NCBI GenBank assembly: GCA_905147135.1
Contig: LR990041.1
Span: 16,491,907-16,555,906, forward strand
DNA: 64,000 nucleotides
Direction: 5' to 3'
Origin: Blastobasis lacticolella
Lineage: Eukaryota > Arthropoda > Insecta > Lepidoptera > Blastobasidae
A model generated the notes under the pieces. The model worked only from the letters and a program-made list of their open reading frames with translations, searched no databases and was not told the DNA's origin. Positions 42,081 to 52,699 of this stretch are shown here, one piece after another; position 1 is the stretch's first letter; each line of letters opens with the position of its first letter. The position numbers and the translations under genes were made by a program.

Positions 42081-44966
42081 ATGATTGAGGACTGTAAATT
42101 CCTCTCAAAAACTCATAATGCGTCACTTAAACTTTTATGTCAAAACATAAGGAGTATAAACTGCAACTTTGATTGTTTTCTCACGCTTCTTAATAGAAGT
42201 GGGACGGTGTGGGATGTGGTTGTACTTACCGAGTGCTGGCTGGCGAATTCTCCCCCCATTCCTACCATGGAGGGATATAGTTTTTCTGCATCAACACAAC
42301 ACTATACACAGAACGAGGGTGTTGTGGTGTACTACCGCAGTCATTATACTGTAACCATGGTGGAGTCAAATATAAAAGATGCTAACTGCATTACACTGAC
42401 TTTTGGTACTGATACTGTAGTCATTTCAATTTACCGCCCACCTGGTAACCGTAACATTAAGGATTTTTTGGACTCATTACATGAACATTTAAATCGTTTT
42501 TCCTCTTTCAAAAACATAATATTAACAGGTGACTTGAATATTAATATAACGGATAACTGCCGTGATTCTCGGGCTACAGAATATCTTACTTTGATGTCTT
42601 GCCACGGTATGCTTCCTGCACACACTTTTCCAACACGTAACAACCAAACTTGCTTAGATCATATGATATTAAAAACAAAATATCCCGCACACTGTTTTGT
42701 AGCTGATACATCTCTAACCGATCACGATACAGTTTTACTTTTTCTTCATACTTCTAAAAATTACATTAACAAAACTCAATCTAAATGTAGAACATCTAAA
42801 TTAGTCCACTTTGACAATATTGAACGGGAACTTCAAAATGTTGATTTTAACGTTCTGTACCGGATGTCTGATGTGAATGATGCCACAAATTTCTTCATTG
42901 ACACTCTTGGCCGCATAATTACGGCTAATACTACTCTAAAGTCAACCCCAAATAGAAAGTCGTTACGTAAGCCATGGATGACTGCGGGACTACTAAGATG
43001 CTTAAAAAATAGGGATCACCTTCATGCTAAATTAAAAAAGTCACCAAATGATGTTATATTAAAAACTACTTATACTCGTTACAGAAATTTCTGTACCTCG
43101 TTACTCAGAAAAATAAAAATTAAATATGACAAAACTTTGATTAGGGAGGCTCAGGGTAATAGTAAAAAACTTTGGAAGGCGATTAAAAATATTACCTATA
43201 CAACAAAACACAACACAGCTGCAGGCTGCCTTGTTTCCACTCTAAATCCCCAGAAAAGCGTTGATGAGGTAAACCACTTTTTTGCTAGTGTGGGACGGAC
43301 ACTGGCTGAAAGGATAACAAAGAAAGGTGAATCGCATAAACGCCCAATTATCACTCCTGTGAGTCCGCATTCATTTGTCTTACTGCCTACAGATGAATCT
43401 GAGGTTGAGGGATTGATTTTGGGGTTGAGGAGTGATTGTGCGGCTGGGGCTGATGGTCTGTCTGGGGCATTCCTGAAAAGGTTTAAAGGTATTCTGATAC
43501 CACCCATTACCTTCTTATGCAACCTTGCATTCGCTACAGGAACTTTTCCTGACGCCTTCAAGGTAGCGGTGGTAACGCCAATATTTAAGGGAGGTGACAG
43601 AGATAGTGTTACAAATTACAGACCAATCTCAATTCTACCAACACTCTCGAAAGTCCTGGAAAGGCTATTACACAGGCGGCTTGTCGGATACTTAGAGAGA
43701 AATCAAATTTTATCATCCTCCCAGTTTGGCTTTCGCTCGGGTATTTCGGCCAGCGACGCGGTACTTAAACTTACTACGCATATTGTTAGTAAATTAGACA
43801 ATAAACAGAAGGTGATTGGTGTTTTCCTGGACCTGGCAAAGGCATTTGACACTGTCTCTGTCCCCGCCCTTTTCACCAAACTGGAGGAGAATGGTGTTAG
43901 GGGTCCTCAACTCGAAATCTTTAAGAGTTACCTTTCAGACAGACGTCAGTGTGTCAGAATTGGTGATTGGGTGAGTGGGGAGCTGGGAATCTCTTATGGT
44001 GTGCCGCAGGGCAGTATTCTCGGCCCAACTTTGTTTTTAATATATATTAACGACCTTTGTCAAACTACGCTCACAAACTGTAAGATCTTTACATATGCCG
44101 ATGATACTGCTTTAGTCTTTCATGGTGCAACATGGGAATCAGTTTTTGACTATGCGCAAGCTGGATTCAATTCTGTCTCTGATTGGTTGGTGCGGAACTT
44201 GCTCACTTTAAATGTCGAAAAGACAAAGTATGTGACTTTTTCCCTTTCAAGTCGGAGTTTGCCGGGTTCTTTGAATTTTTCATTATATTCTCATTCATGC
44301 CGTAATCCCCCCGCCGCTCATGGATGCATATGTCCTAAACTCACATGTGCGGAATCGATTAAATATCTGGGTGTTCAGATTGACAACCTTCTATCTTTCC
44401 ATCCTCACATTGACGGACTGACAGCTAGACTGCGTAAATTAATTTTTATATTTAAGGTGCTGAGGGATGTTGCAGAGCCTGAGGTACTGAGAATGGTATA
44501 CCTTGCCCTTGTTCAATCGATAGCCTCATATTCTATTGTTTCGTGGGGTGGGTGCGATAAAACATATTTATTAAAACTTGAGCGCGCTCAGAGAGCGCTT
44601 CTGAAGGTTGGGTGGCGGCTCCCGTACCGGTTCCCTAGTTCCGAACTTTATAAATTTTGTAAGGTTCTCTCCATTCGACAACTTTTTATACTTCAGCTGA
44701 CTCTTGAGAAGCATTCGCAAACTCCTTACTATCCTATTAATCCTCCTGCTTCACGTAGATTTTATACCGTATGTCCATCTGTGCCGATAAACTGCAGCCT
44801 GGCCCAGCGTGCTTATTACTTTTTGGGAAGCTTTGTTTATAACAAAATAAACAAAATTTTACAAATTCACCCTTTGAGTAAAGCAGAATGTAGGAAGATC
44901 TTGACAGGCTGGCTGCTGGATCTTGATTATGCGAATACCGAAAAAATAATTTTAACTATAACATGA
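42081..44966 (+). CDS. LINE ORF2: APE endonuclease plus reverse transcriptase
   Basis: About 961 residues from ATG 42081; the frame is open from 42012. The N-terminal third is an exonuclease/endonuclease/phosphatase domain: LLCQNIRSIN, VVVLTECWL, ISIYRPPG, ILTGDLNIN, LTDHDTVLL carry the catalytic Asn, Glu, Asp and His-type positions, although the usual SDH is TDH. The centre is the RT: GADGLSGAFLKRF, TNYRPISILPTLSKVLERLL, QFGFRSGISASDAVL, FLDLAKAFDT (about 43825), GVPQGSILGPTLFLIYINDL, and TYADDTAL with the YADD box at 44094-44105. It nicks target DNA and copies the element RNA there. The YLGVQID and HIDGLTARLRKL motifs after the palm fit CR1/Jockey-type pol. No frameshift. Confidence 0.9.
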   Translation: MIEDCKFLSKTHNASLKLLCQNIRSINCNFDCFLTLLNRSGTVWDVVVLTECWLANSPPIPTMEGYSFSASTQHYTQNEGVVVYYRSHYTVTMVESNIKDANCITLTFGTDTVVISIYRPPGNRNIKDFLDSLHEHLNRFSSFKNIILTGDLNINITDNCRDSRATEYLTLMSCHGMLPAHTFPTRNNQTCLDHMILKTKYPAHCFVADTSLTDHDTVLLFLHTSKNYINKTQSKCRTSKLVHFDNIERELQNVDFNVLYRMSDVNDATNFFIDTLGRIITANTTLKSTPNRKSLRKPWMTAGLLRCLKNRDHLHAKLKKSPNDVILKTTYTRYRNFCTSLLRKIKIKYDKTLIREAQGNSKKLWKAIKNITYTTKHNTAAGCLVSTLNPQKSVDEVNHFFASVGRTLAERITKKGESHKRPIITPVSPHSFVLLPTDESEVEGLILGLRSDCAAGADGLSGAFLKRFKGILIPPITFLCNLAFATGTFPDAFKVAVVTPIFKGGDRDSVTNYRPISILPTLSKVLERLLHRRLVGYLERNQILSSSQFGFRSGISASDAVLKLTTHIVSKLDNKQKVIGVFLDLAKAFDTVSVPALFTKLEENGVRGPQLEIFKSYLSDRRQCVRIGDWVSGELGISYGVPQGSILGPTLFLIYINDLCQTTLTNCKIFTYADDTALVFHGATWESVFDYAQAGFNSVSDWLVRNLLTLNVEKTKYVTFSLSSRSLPGSLNFSLYSHSCRNPPAAHGCICPKLTCAESIKYLGVQIDNLLSFHPHIDGLTARLRKLIFIFKVLRDVAEPEVLRMVYLALVQSIASYSIVSWGGCDKTYLLKLERAQRALLKVGWRLPYRFPSSELYKFCKVLSIRQLFILQLTLEKHSQTPYYPINPPASRRFYTVCPSVPINCSLAQRAYYFLGSFVYNKINKILQIHPLSKAECRKILTGWLLDLDYANTEKIILTIT

Positions 44967-44978
44967 AAATATCATCGT

Positions 44979-45045
44979 ACACACACACATACACATACAC
45001 ATACACACACGCACACGCACACGCACACACACAGGCACAAACAAA
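44979..45045 (+). repeat. (CA)n/(CATA)n microsatellite in LINE 3' UTR
   Basis: ACACACACATACACATACAC followed by more AC and GCAC units. Simple sequence. Confidence 0.9.
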
Positions 45046-45459
45046 CATAATATAATGTAATAAAATATTCTATATATAATGATATAGGAGGTTGAGAGCC
45101 TGGAGATCCGTAACACAGGTATTATAACCTAGCACGGACTCCAGTTCTCAATAAGGATTTTGATTATTTTTATATTTTTCTAAATACTAAGCACTGTTTG
45201 CCTTTTTGAGGAAAAATAAATATATTTTGTATTTGTATTGTATTTTGTATATTTGGTTACTTTCCTCTACTATTAGATAATGATAAGCATCTATTATACA
45301 TAAATATTCCTTTATGGCATTAACACACGTAATCGGTTCGTATTCGATACTTGAATTGTCACTTCGAGTCGTTATTTACGAATTAAATAAAACCGAGTCG
45401 AAGTGGCCGCTTTAGAAATGGTGCAAATTGGTAGTCAATTGCACGCGGCAACATAAAAT

Positions 45460-45605
45460 AATGAATGAATAAAAAATTATTTATTGCTTATACATAAAAT
45501 AAAACAAAAACAGAGGAAAAAAAAGAAAAGCAACCGGCGGCCTTATCGCTTAAAGCGATCCAGGCAACCTTAGACACCTAGAAACAGAATATACACTAGG
45601 ATAGG
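45460..45605 (-). repeat. Retroelement tail with GGTTGCCTGGAtcGCTTT block, antisense
   Basis: The reverse complement reads AGGTTGCCTGGATCGCTTTA then AGCGATAAGGCCGCCGGTTG. A sense relative, AAGGTTGCCTGGAAGAGATC, lies at 47485-47505. A common 3' end in moth retroelements. Confidence 0.5.
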
Positions 45606-45844
45606 TGGTAAGTCTGTTCTACTGAACATTACTGTGACATATTTCATTAATACTAATAAACCTATATCACTTAAATACAATACTATAAATACATAATACC
45701 TACTTATTAAACATCACAAAACAATATAAAGATGATAAAAAAAATAAAGTTCTTGGACTCTGCGTGCGTTGCTGGTATGTTATTAAGTAATCTTAGTTAC
45801 ATACAAGTACTTTAATTTTAACAATGATAATATCGTTTAATTAA

Positions 45845-46920
45845 ATAATATTCAATTTAAGTCGACACTGCAACGAATTCTCGCGTTAACAATCGCGACC
45901 GATCTCTGCTTGAAACTGCTTGAGAATGCCTGTAAACGTAACGCCAATGTGTGCGAGACGGAAATGTCGCATTGTTTCCAGCGGACCTTCTGCATGGGGC
46001 GGGCCTTTCTGTATTTTGTGACGTCAGTCACAGCTAGACCAAATATAGTATTTTTGGGTTTTGAAGCCATACAAATATAGTAGTAGGTAGGGAATTAATC
46101 AAAAAATATTTAGAAGGTTTTTTCAAATAAAATATACGTACCTATATTAAACCTAGTCACAGCCTAAGCACAAATTAGAAAACTTACAGAGGTCCACTCC
46201 CGCCGTCATCGAAAATTATGACGTAATCTTGCCGACTCACTAGGGTTGCTACTATATTGACTCCGTAGATTTAATTTGTGGAATTATGGAATTTTATTGA
46301 CACTGGTTGAAACTCTTTTCAAGTTGTTTATAACAAATGATATGTCAATTACATCATTTTGATCCATAGCCTCCTTCATCTTACAAGCCATGCACATGTA
46401 AACAATGAGTAAATCGGTTTAAAGCGATGTTGTCGTTCCGTGCTATAGCAAAAGGAGGCTATGTTTTGAACCCATCCAAAAAAAATATTGTAAAAATGCG
46501 CCAGAAAGGTTTATTAACTTTCAATTTCGTTTGGAAAGGTGAAGAAAGTATTAGTTGTATTTAAACAACCATATACGCTACAACTGTAAAAATATCGCTT
46601 ATTTATTTTCGCGACTGAACTCTGCGTAAAACTACGTGAGAATGCCTGTAAACTTATCGTCAATGTGTGCGTGACGGAAATGGCCCTTTGTTTCTACTTT
46701 TACAACCTATTGACATGTCCCCAAGTCTGTACGTAATAAAATTTTGCAACTTAAATTTGACTAATTTCGTGGATTCCGATTAAGCTGAAATTTTGCACAG
46801 TCTTGTAATTTCGGTGACAATGCAATGTTATGTTACCATCCAGGTGATCTGATGATGGCGACGGAAGATGGCTATTGGAAGTCATAAACTACGCATGGTA
46901 AACCCATCGAGTTTGGGCTC
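45845..46920. repeat. Composite repeat region
   Basis: A direct repeat pair: 45887-45968 and 46610-46690 share GAGAATGCCTGTAAAC, CAATGTGTGCG and GACGGAAATG. Within it, 46191-46260 matches 39528-39600 and 46845-46875 matches 39950-39975. The 72-codon minus frame at 45852 has no domain. Confidence 0.5.
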
Positions 46921-47017
46921 GTTTGATTAGTTTTGACAGGTACCTACTCTGACTGATCATAGACAACGCAATAACAGCTTGGTATGAATAATATTTTTCA
47001 TTGGAGATCTTGTTTAT

Positions 47018-47297
47018 CAGGGCCGGATTTAGAGATCCAGAGGCCTCGGGGCAACGAAGGAGCGGAGGCCCCCTCGCCCCAAATTATTTTCCAAATAAGG
47101 AGAACAATTTTTATAAGTCGAGTTTTTCATTAAATAATTTATTGTGAAACCAAGTAGATTATCTTAAGAAAATATGTTTACTAGTGTTTACTAATTAGAA
47201 TTTGAAAGTTTTTTTTTCCGAAGTCTATTGTGGGTCCCCCCGTTTGTGGAGGCCCCGGGGCTTTCGCCTCGGTTGCCCTCCCCTAAATCCGGCCCTG
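47018..47297. mobile_element. hAT-type MITE, 280 bp, with exact 8 bp target duplication
   Basis: Terminal inverted repeats CAGGGCCGGATTTAG and CTAAATCCGGCCCTG are perfect over 15 bp. TTGTTTAT flanks both sides (47010-47017 and 47298-47305). CAGGG ends with an 8 bp duplication are the hallmark of hAT elements. Subterminal GC-rich GAGGCCCC and GGAGGCCCCGGGG blocks; no coding capacity. Confidence 0.9.
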
Positions 47298-47399
47298 TTG
47301 TTTATTAAAAACTTCGGAGTTATTACGTCTCATAAATAGTAATGTCTGTGTCTATTATTACTAATTTAATTTTTTTCTTGTATTTACTTCAGTTTCATA

Positions 47400-47620
47400 A
47401 TTATGTATTTCTGGCTGGTGGTTTTGTTACTTGTTAAATGTTCAACTCTAACTGCAGTTTTATCTCTCTTCTATATTTCTGTGAAGGTTGCCTGGAAGAG
47501 ATCGCTTGTTGCAATAAGTACGCCTTTGCTCAACTGTCTCTTACTGATTGTAATTACTCTGTATCATGTTTTGTATGAGCAATGAAGTGTTTTTCTATCT
47601 ACACTTTCATCCCATATATT
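47400..47620 (+). repeat. Retroelement tail fragment, sense
   Basis: CTCTTCTATATTTCTGTGAA then GGTTGCCTGGAAGAGATCGC, TTGTTGCAATAAGTACGCCT and GTATCATGTTTTGTATGAGC. It is a decayed copy of the tail seen antisense at 45460-45605. The 60-codon frame here is not a gene. Confidence 0.5.
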
Positions 47621-47924
47621 AATTATCGAGTTTGTTACCACGGTTTTTATATATCATCTAAGTAGGTACAACAGGTTCCCTTACGTAATATAACAGGTTC
47701 TCTTATAATTTTACTGTTTCTCTAAGTAAATATTAAGAACTGTAACCCACAAGTGTATCCTATAATTGAGTTTAACAACATGCAACGTCTTCTTCGCAAT
47801 TAAAAAAATAATTCAACAGACAAAGGTATTAGCGGTGTATCGTATCTTTCCTATTTATTATTCATAAATACATAATAATAGTTGAGTCATTTTGAATTTT
47901 CTTTCATCACTCCATATTTTCATT

Positions 47925-48215
47925 GCGATCATCATCACATATGCTGAAATAGGCTCACTGCAGGGCATAGACCTGCTCCAAAGATCACTAAATAGGCCGG
48001 TCCTGGACTGTCAGCATCCAGCTTCCTGCCACCGTTATCAGGTCCTCGGCCATCTTGCGGGAGACCTACTTACACTGATCCTTCCGGTACATGGTCGACG
48101 CTGGAAAACTTTACTGCTGCTTCGGTCATCTGCTCTGCGAGCTATGTGCCACTTAAGCCTAGAAATGACGTTGGTTGGCCTGATGTTGGTGCGCTTTGAT
48201 ATTTTACTTATGAAG
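47925..48215 (-). mobile_element. LINE 3' end, antisense
   Basis: ATCATCATCACATATGCTGA, GGCTCACTGCAGGGCATAGA, CAGCTTCCTGCCACC and CTCTGCGAGCTATGTGCCAC follow the antisense order of the common insect LINE tail. The 118-codon + frame over it is a shadow. Confidence 0.55.
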
Positions 48216-48249
48216 AATTATTATAATTTCATTGTTGTTATCATCTGAG

Positions 48250-49080
48250 CCATGGTGCAGGAGTGGTGAGAGTGCCAGCCATGTAAACCACTCAAGACCC
48301 AAGATCGAACTCTGCTCGGGATTTTGAGCCGTCGGTCCCAGTTGCTATCGATGGATAGTTAGGCCAGCCAATGCCTAGTCGGGAGTCCTTGGGTAGCTCC
48401 AAATTCCGACACCGGAGATAATAAGTACCACAGAGAAACCATTTACCACAAAGAAAACAAATCATCAAAGAAAAAATTACTAAAGGTGGACAAATAAATA
48501 TCTACTCAGATTATTATAATATTTACGGAGATACTTCTTAAAACAGGTGTGTGATCGATCGTAGCTTGTGTTGTGTTAAAAAACTTAATGGTGTAAAAAA
48601 CGAGAATGTCAATTAAAGCATTAGATAAAATATTGGGAAAAATTGGCACTGGGAAAATATATGGAAGTGAAAAAAATTACACCGAAAAGTGATTTTCGTA
48701 AAATAAGCCGCACTTTGACGTCTGTGGTTAATGATGGTATTAGACGTTAATTCTCGGCCCTCCATAAGTAATTTGGATCACAATCGAATATTGAGCTGGT
48801 GAGCGTCAAGACTCAAGACATTGATCACAAAAGTACGTATATCAATACCTCCTTATGTGTAATGTCCTCCGCTACCGACCTTTGTTTATATATTTATTTA
48901 AAGGATTGCCTACTGAGTTTATTCTTAGCTAATTGGTACATAAATTTTAGGTATTTAAAGAGAACCTTAATAGGTTACTGCTAGAAATATTTTGATTTAC
49001 AAATGTTCAGCAAGATCTGAGTTAACAATCTTGTTTTTATATTTTTCTTCTGTATCATGACAGATATCAAGATTATCAAT
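48250..49080. other. No gene seen
   Basis: AT-rich DNA with scattered short frames; unassigned. The stretch at 48245-48415 is more complex and may be an old repeat. Confidence 0.4.
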
Positions 49081-49084
49081 TGTA

Positions 49085-49210
49085 TTTTTTTATACCACCA
49101 AGGTGGCAAACAAGCTTACGGCCTGCTTGATGGTAAACAGTCATCGCAGCCTATGGACGTTTGCAATACCAGGGGCGTCACCCACGCGTTGCCGACCCCG
49201 TAAAAACCGT
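49085..49210 (-). mobile_element. LINE tail fragment, orientation by ACCACCAAGGTGGCAAACAA
   Basis: TTTTTTTATACCACCAAGGT, GGCAAACAAGCTTACGGCCT and GCTTGATGGTAAACAGTCAT recur in part at 35108-35150 and 60596-60645. The T run at its start is the complement of a poly(A)-like tail, so the copy is antisense. Confidence 0.5.
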
Positions 49211-49212
49211 AT

Positions 49213-49440
49213 TTACTGTTTGGTAATAAAGAAGAGACAGTCGAAAGACGGGCGAGTGTTTACCCAAGTTAGTTTTGCTGAAGCGAACCGAAAGCAAAGG
49301 ACGTGGTCTTCTAGGCTTGGTACACTTAAACCGAATTTGTAAAGAAGATCAGGACAATCCATAGTCCCATTTAGAATTTTATGTTGTACCATCTTTCCAT
49401 CCACATTCCCACGATAAACGTCGAAAGTCGTCTTCGGTCC
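49213..49440 (-). mobile_element. Decayed LINE pol fragment, antisense
   Basis: The minus frame reads VQHKILNGTMDCPDLLYKFG then LSVPSLEDHVLCFR, resembling the ..LHN.ID.P.LL....F.VP.R.. segment near the end of moth LINE pol. Only about 60 codons are recognisable. Confidence 0.45.
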
Positions 49441-50089
49441 ATCAAAACAAGTAATACACGTGTAGTAGATTGGTACTTGGTACTTAGCTAATTTTAGTCT
49501 CCATGGCATACAAATCAGGAGGAAAACCGATGTTTAATATGTCGCATAAGCTGGGGCGCTCACGGCGAGGTGTAGGTATCAACCTATGTGAGACCTTGCA
49601 CATATTATCACGGCGATGCATCATCAATCAATGTCGTGATAATCCTGTAATTGTCTCATAACAATCCGTGTCGACCTTATTGCGACTATGTTTTGACTGC
49701 TTAATTAATATCTACATTACATACATACAACCCAATGTCAACACGTATCTACGCTAAGCACATGTAAGTATGTATCAATGTACGCAACGCAATAACTGTT
49801 CGGTGCGAGATTCTTCGTTTATTGATGTGGACAATACCTAATTGGCGTCAGCAAGCTGATGAAAGGTAGAAACTGTCGCCGATAATTTTCATGTTTAAGT
49901 AAATCAGAACCATAGCTGCGTGGTGTAAGGAGGATAAACTTGACTTTGATGGAGGACTAGAATAGATTACTCACGTACCTACCTACTTAATATTTAAACC
50001 TATCACCGGACTAAAGCCACAGAATAGCAATAGAAACTACAAAATTTATTGCAGCTATCTATCTAATTAGTTTTGTGTTGTGTTTTAAA

Positions 50090-50262
50090 TTTTCAGTACA
50101 AGGTTTGTATGCACGAAAAAAGGAACAGATATATAGGTGTAGGGCAGGGTAGGGGTAGGATGCCGAAGCCGGTCCCACTAGTGCTTCTTGTTCTTCTTAT
50201 CGAGTCGATGGACTAAATTCTGACTTACACTTTATTTGCCCAGTAATCGGCGACGCATGTAG
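50090..50262 (+). repeat. Repeat tail plus block shared with 768-812
   Basis: TAGGTGTAGGGCAGGGTAGG, GGTAGGATGCCGAAGCCGGT and CCCACTAGTG form a tail of the CTAGT-ended family. The following TTCTGACTTACACTTTATTT GCCCAGTA block also occurs at 768-812. Confidence 0.5.
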
Positions 50263-50778
50263 CGTTTGAACTGGCCTCGAACAAATCCTCCATTATACAA
50301 GTTTTAGGGCACGCCGAGCATGAAACGAGGTGGTCCATGATTTGCGGAGAAATGCCACACTTGCACTAATGCTAATATATAGGTAGAGTACAAGTTGATT
50401 CGGCAATTTTTAATTAGAAGAAAGATCCACTGGTAGGTACATTCACATATCAATGTGGATGTAGGTACCTATGGATTCTAATTCCTACAGGTTCCTAACT
50501 ACTTACTTAATTGTTTTTGTGGTGGGACTGTATGTATTTATAATACTCATAGGTAAGTAACTAAAAGAACTATCAGTATGTATGGTATAATTTTATTACA
50601 TTTCCATACTTCTCAATATCACAAGTTACAAATCACATTGCTATATACTTAATCTTACAATTTACAAACAATCTTGTTTCAAACATAGAACTAACCAATA
50701 AGAAGACGTGCGAGCCCTCAGTTGCGCCATTGAAATATGACTTTTGTGTCAATGACGTTACGAGCTATTTGGTAAAAT

Positions 50779-50949
50779 TTAACGATAATAGTAAGGGTAA
50801 GAATACGCGTACGCATAGGGGTAGGAGTAGGCTAGGGGTGCGCTGTACGAGGCCACGTAGCCAGGGTAGTATCCATAGTCGACCAGCAGCTGGGGCTTCG
50901 CGGCTGCGGGCCCGGCCAGCAGCACCGCGGCGAGAGCTATCAGCAACAC
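50779..50949 (-). CDS. Small secreted Tyr-rich peptide, terminal exon
   Basis: The minus strand after acceptor CTGCCGCCAG (ending at 50950) reads 56 residues: VLLIALAAVLLAGPAAAKPQ, LLVDYGYYPGYVASYSAPLA, YSYPYAYAYSYPYYYR, then TAA (50781-50779). The first 17 residues look like the body of a signal peptide with cleavage after PAAA. The rest is a short, Tyr-rich mature peptide with 14 Tyr in 38 residues. A start codon must lie in an upstream (higher-coordinate) exon, because a TAA closes this frame near 50985 without an ATG. A tiny first exon encoding Met plus a few residues, with a phase-0 intron, is usual for insect cuticular and neuropeptide-like genes. It resembles small Tyr-rich cuticular, eggshell or NPLP-type peptides. 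The exact family is not known and exon 1 was not found. Confidence 0.65.
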   Translation of the reverse strand: MLLIALAAVLLAGPAAAKPQLLVDYGYYPGYVASYSAPLAYSYPYAYAYSYPYYYR

Positions 50950-50985
50950 CTGGCGGCAGACATGGAGATACCGAGTTAATTTTTT

Positions 50986-51475
50986 TATTTAATTATGAAA
51001 ACGTTGACTTAAAGGTGGACTTGAAGCTTACTAGCTTTATCTACCAGTTTTTTAGTTAGTCACAGAATAACTAGTTTATTATAAACAGGTCAATATGATT
51101 TCGTGTTGTACGATATTATGTTAGGTTTAATATAACAGTTATTTCATTTTGACGAGGCCATTTTGCCTCATAAACTACTTCAATTTTTATTAGAGAAATA
51201 TGACGTCATTTTACAAATTCTTAAATTCAATTGCACGTGATATTTTTTATTGATACTTATATTAACTAGCAGTGAACACGAATGTACCTACTTACCTATT
51301 CCATAAATCATATTCTATGAATTTATTTACAAATCAGTCGACCACGGCCTTCCGCTGGTAACCCAGAGACTGTTCGTCTCGGGGGCCGAGTGGCTTATAT
51401 GGTGAGTGTATTTTATGAATAGTAAAGTAATTAGGTACCTAAATGAAGGTAACTAGAGTACAGTCAAGTCAACAG
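50986..51475. other. Upstream of the Tyr-rich exon: no gene seen
   Basis: AT-rich. A minus-strand ATG followed by GGAATAG|GTAAGT at about 51310-51293 could make a short exon, but it would end in phase 1 and does not join the phase-0 acceptor at 50949. Exon 1 is probably further away. Confidence 0.4.
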
Positions 51476-51510
51476 CTTTTCCCTCCCCGTAAGAGCATCG
51501 GTTAGTGTTT
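51476..51510 (-). repeat. SINE fragment, antisense
   Basis: CCCCGTAAGAGCATCGGTTA is the complement of the SINE body block at 3601-3617. Confidence 0.5.
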
Positions 51511-51725
51511 TTTTTTTATATTGTGCGGTATGCAAACAGGCAAGCGGGCCACCTGATGGAACGTGGTCACCACTGCCTTTAGACAGTAACAACACCAAGA
51601 GTATCGCCAATGTGTTGCCCACCTCTTTAACACGATGCTCTAGTAGCAAAAAGGCAAATGCCCGTTCACTGCCAAAGCCACGGTTCCCCAAAGCCCCACC
51701 CCATGGAACACTGGAGACCTTTCTC
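51510..51725 (-). mobile_element. LINE 3' end, antisense
   Basis: TTTTTTTTATATTGTGCGGT, then AACAGGCAAGCGGGCCACCT, GATGGAACGTGGTCACCACT and AACACCAAGAGTATCGCCAA form the complement of the 30200-30430 tail. The T run marks the 3' end. Confidence 0.55.
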
Positions 51726-52544
51726 ACCGGCAGAATACAATTTAAACCAGTATTGATTAGCTGCGGTAGGTATTCTGTAAGGTACTTCCCCAGTCAGTTC
51801 AACTAGTTTACACTCAGAAAAGAAGTACATGGCGTAACTAGGGTTCGAATCCGGTACCTCGGGCTACGTAGCGTACCTACCTACGAGACGGACCCCCGGA
51901 AAGGTGAAATTGCTAGTATGTAATGAAGGCGGTAGAATTGAAATTGTAGGTACGACAGAAAAATCCGTACAGAAAAATCCTAGGGCCCAAGTCTGGTGAT
52001 TTTATTTAAATTATATTCAATTGACACTCATTGCGACTCCAAATTGAGAAAATTTGGGTATTCTGCAAAATCTTTTATCATTAGAGCCGAAATGGGATTA
52101 AAATTGAATTGTTTGGATTGAATAGAAAAAAATTAAAATTAATAAAGACATTCACACTCACCAATTTGTACATTGTCGTCCTTTCGTCTTTCCGACTTGA
52201 AGCACCAACACCGCGTCTAGGACCGCTAGACTGGAATGCTGCTTTGTACAGAACTAGCTGTGTTTTGTCCGGGGGACCTTTTTATAAGGGTCCGCGAAGG
52301 CATCCCGATCGTGACCAGAAAGCTGAGTGCGTATCCTCAACTCAATGATACGGTCCGGCCAACAATGTCACATTAACGTTAATAGTGCGTCATTTCCATA
52401 TCGGTCCCGGATTACGATCGCAGGAGACAATAGACACACGCTCGCCAGATTGATGGAGGCAAAAACGGCGGCATTATGTATGTATTGGTATGTTGTATTA
52501 TGTACCTATGTACCTAAGTAGTGAAGAGGTGTTATAATGAAATA

Positions 52545-52685
52545 AGGTAGGTTAGGAGGTATCCGACTCGTAAGCGAAAGGTACCGGGTTTGAATCCCAC
52601 TGCGGCCATGTACCAATGACTCTTTTCTGAGTTATGTACATTAATTGAATGCTAACCGATGCTCGTGGCGGTGCTGTAGTTCGTA
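52545..52685 (+). repeat. SINE, 5' half
   Basis: CGACTCGTAAGCGAAAGGTA, CCGGGTTTGAATCCCACTGC (B box region) and CAATGACTCTTTTCTGAGTT, then ACCGATGCTCGTGGCGG. The A box is eroded. Confidence 0.65.
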
Positions 52686-52699
52686 GAGCGTCTAAAGTA

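Larger units (their letters stand above)
40300..45240 (+). mobile_element. Near-intact CR1/Jockey-superfamily LINE, two ORFs
   Basis: A 5' leader of about 0.28 kb precedes ORF1 (40577-41515), followed by a 0.5 kb gap and ORF2 (42081-44966). The 3' UTR includes a CA-rich microsatellite (44979-45045) and ends AAATAAATATATTTTGTATT with a short TTGTA-type repeat rather than poly(A), as in CR1-like clades. Both ORFs lack frameshifts, so the copy is young and perhaps active. The end points are approximate because no target duplication was found. It lies 2 kb downstream of goosecoid. Confidence 0.8.

Noticed and set aside
44979..45045. CRISPR or satellite array
   Set aside because: It is a simple CA-type microsatellite within a LINE 3' UTR.
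51293..51310. First exon of the Tyr-rich peptide gene
   Set aside because: ATG and a GTAAGT donor exist on the minus strand, but the exon would end in phase 1 and cannot join the phase-0 acceptor at 50949.
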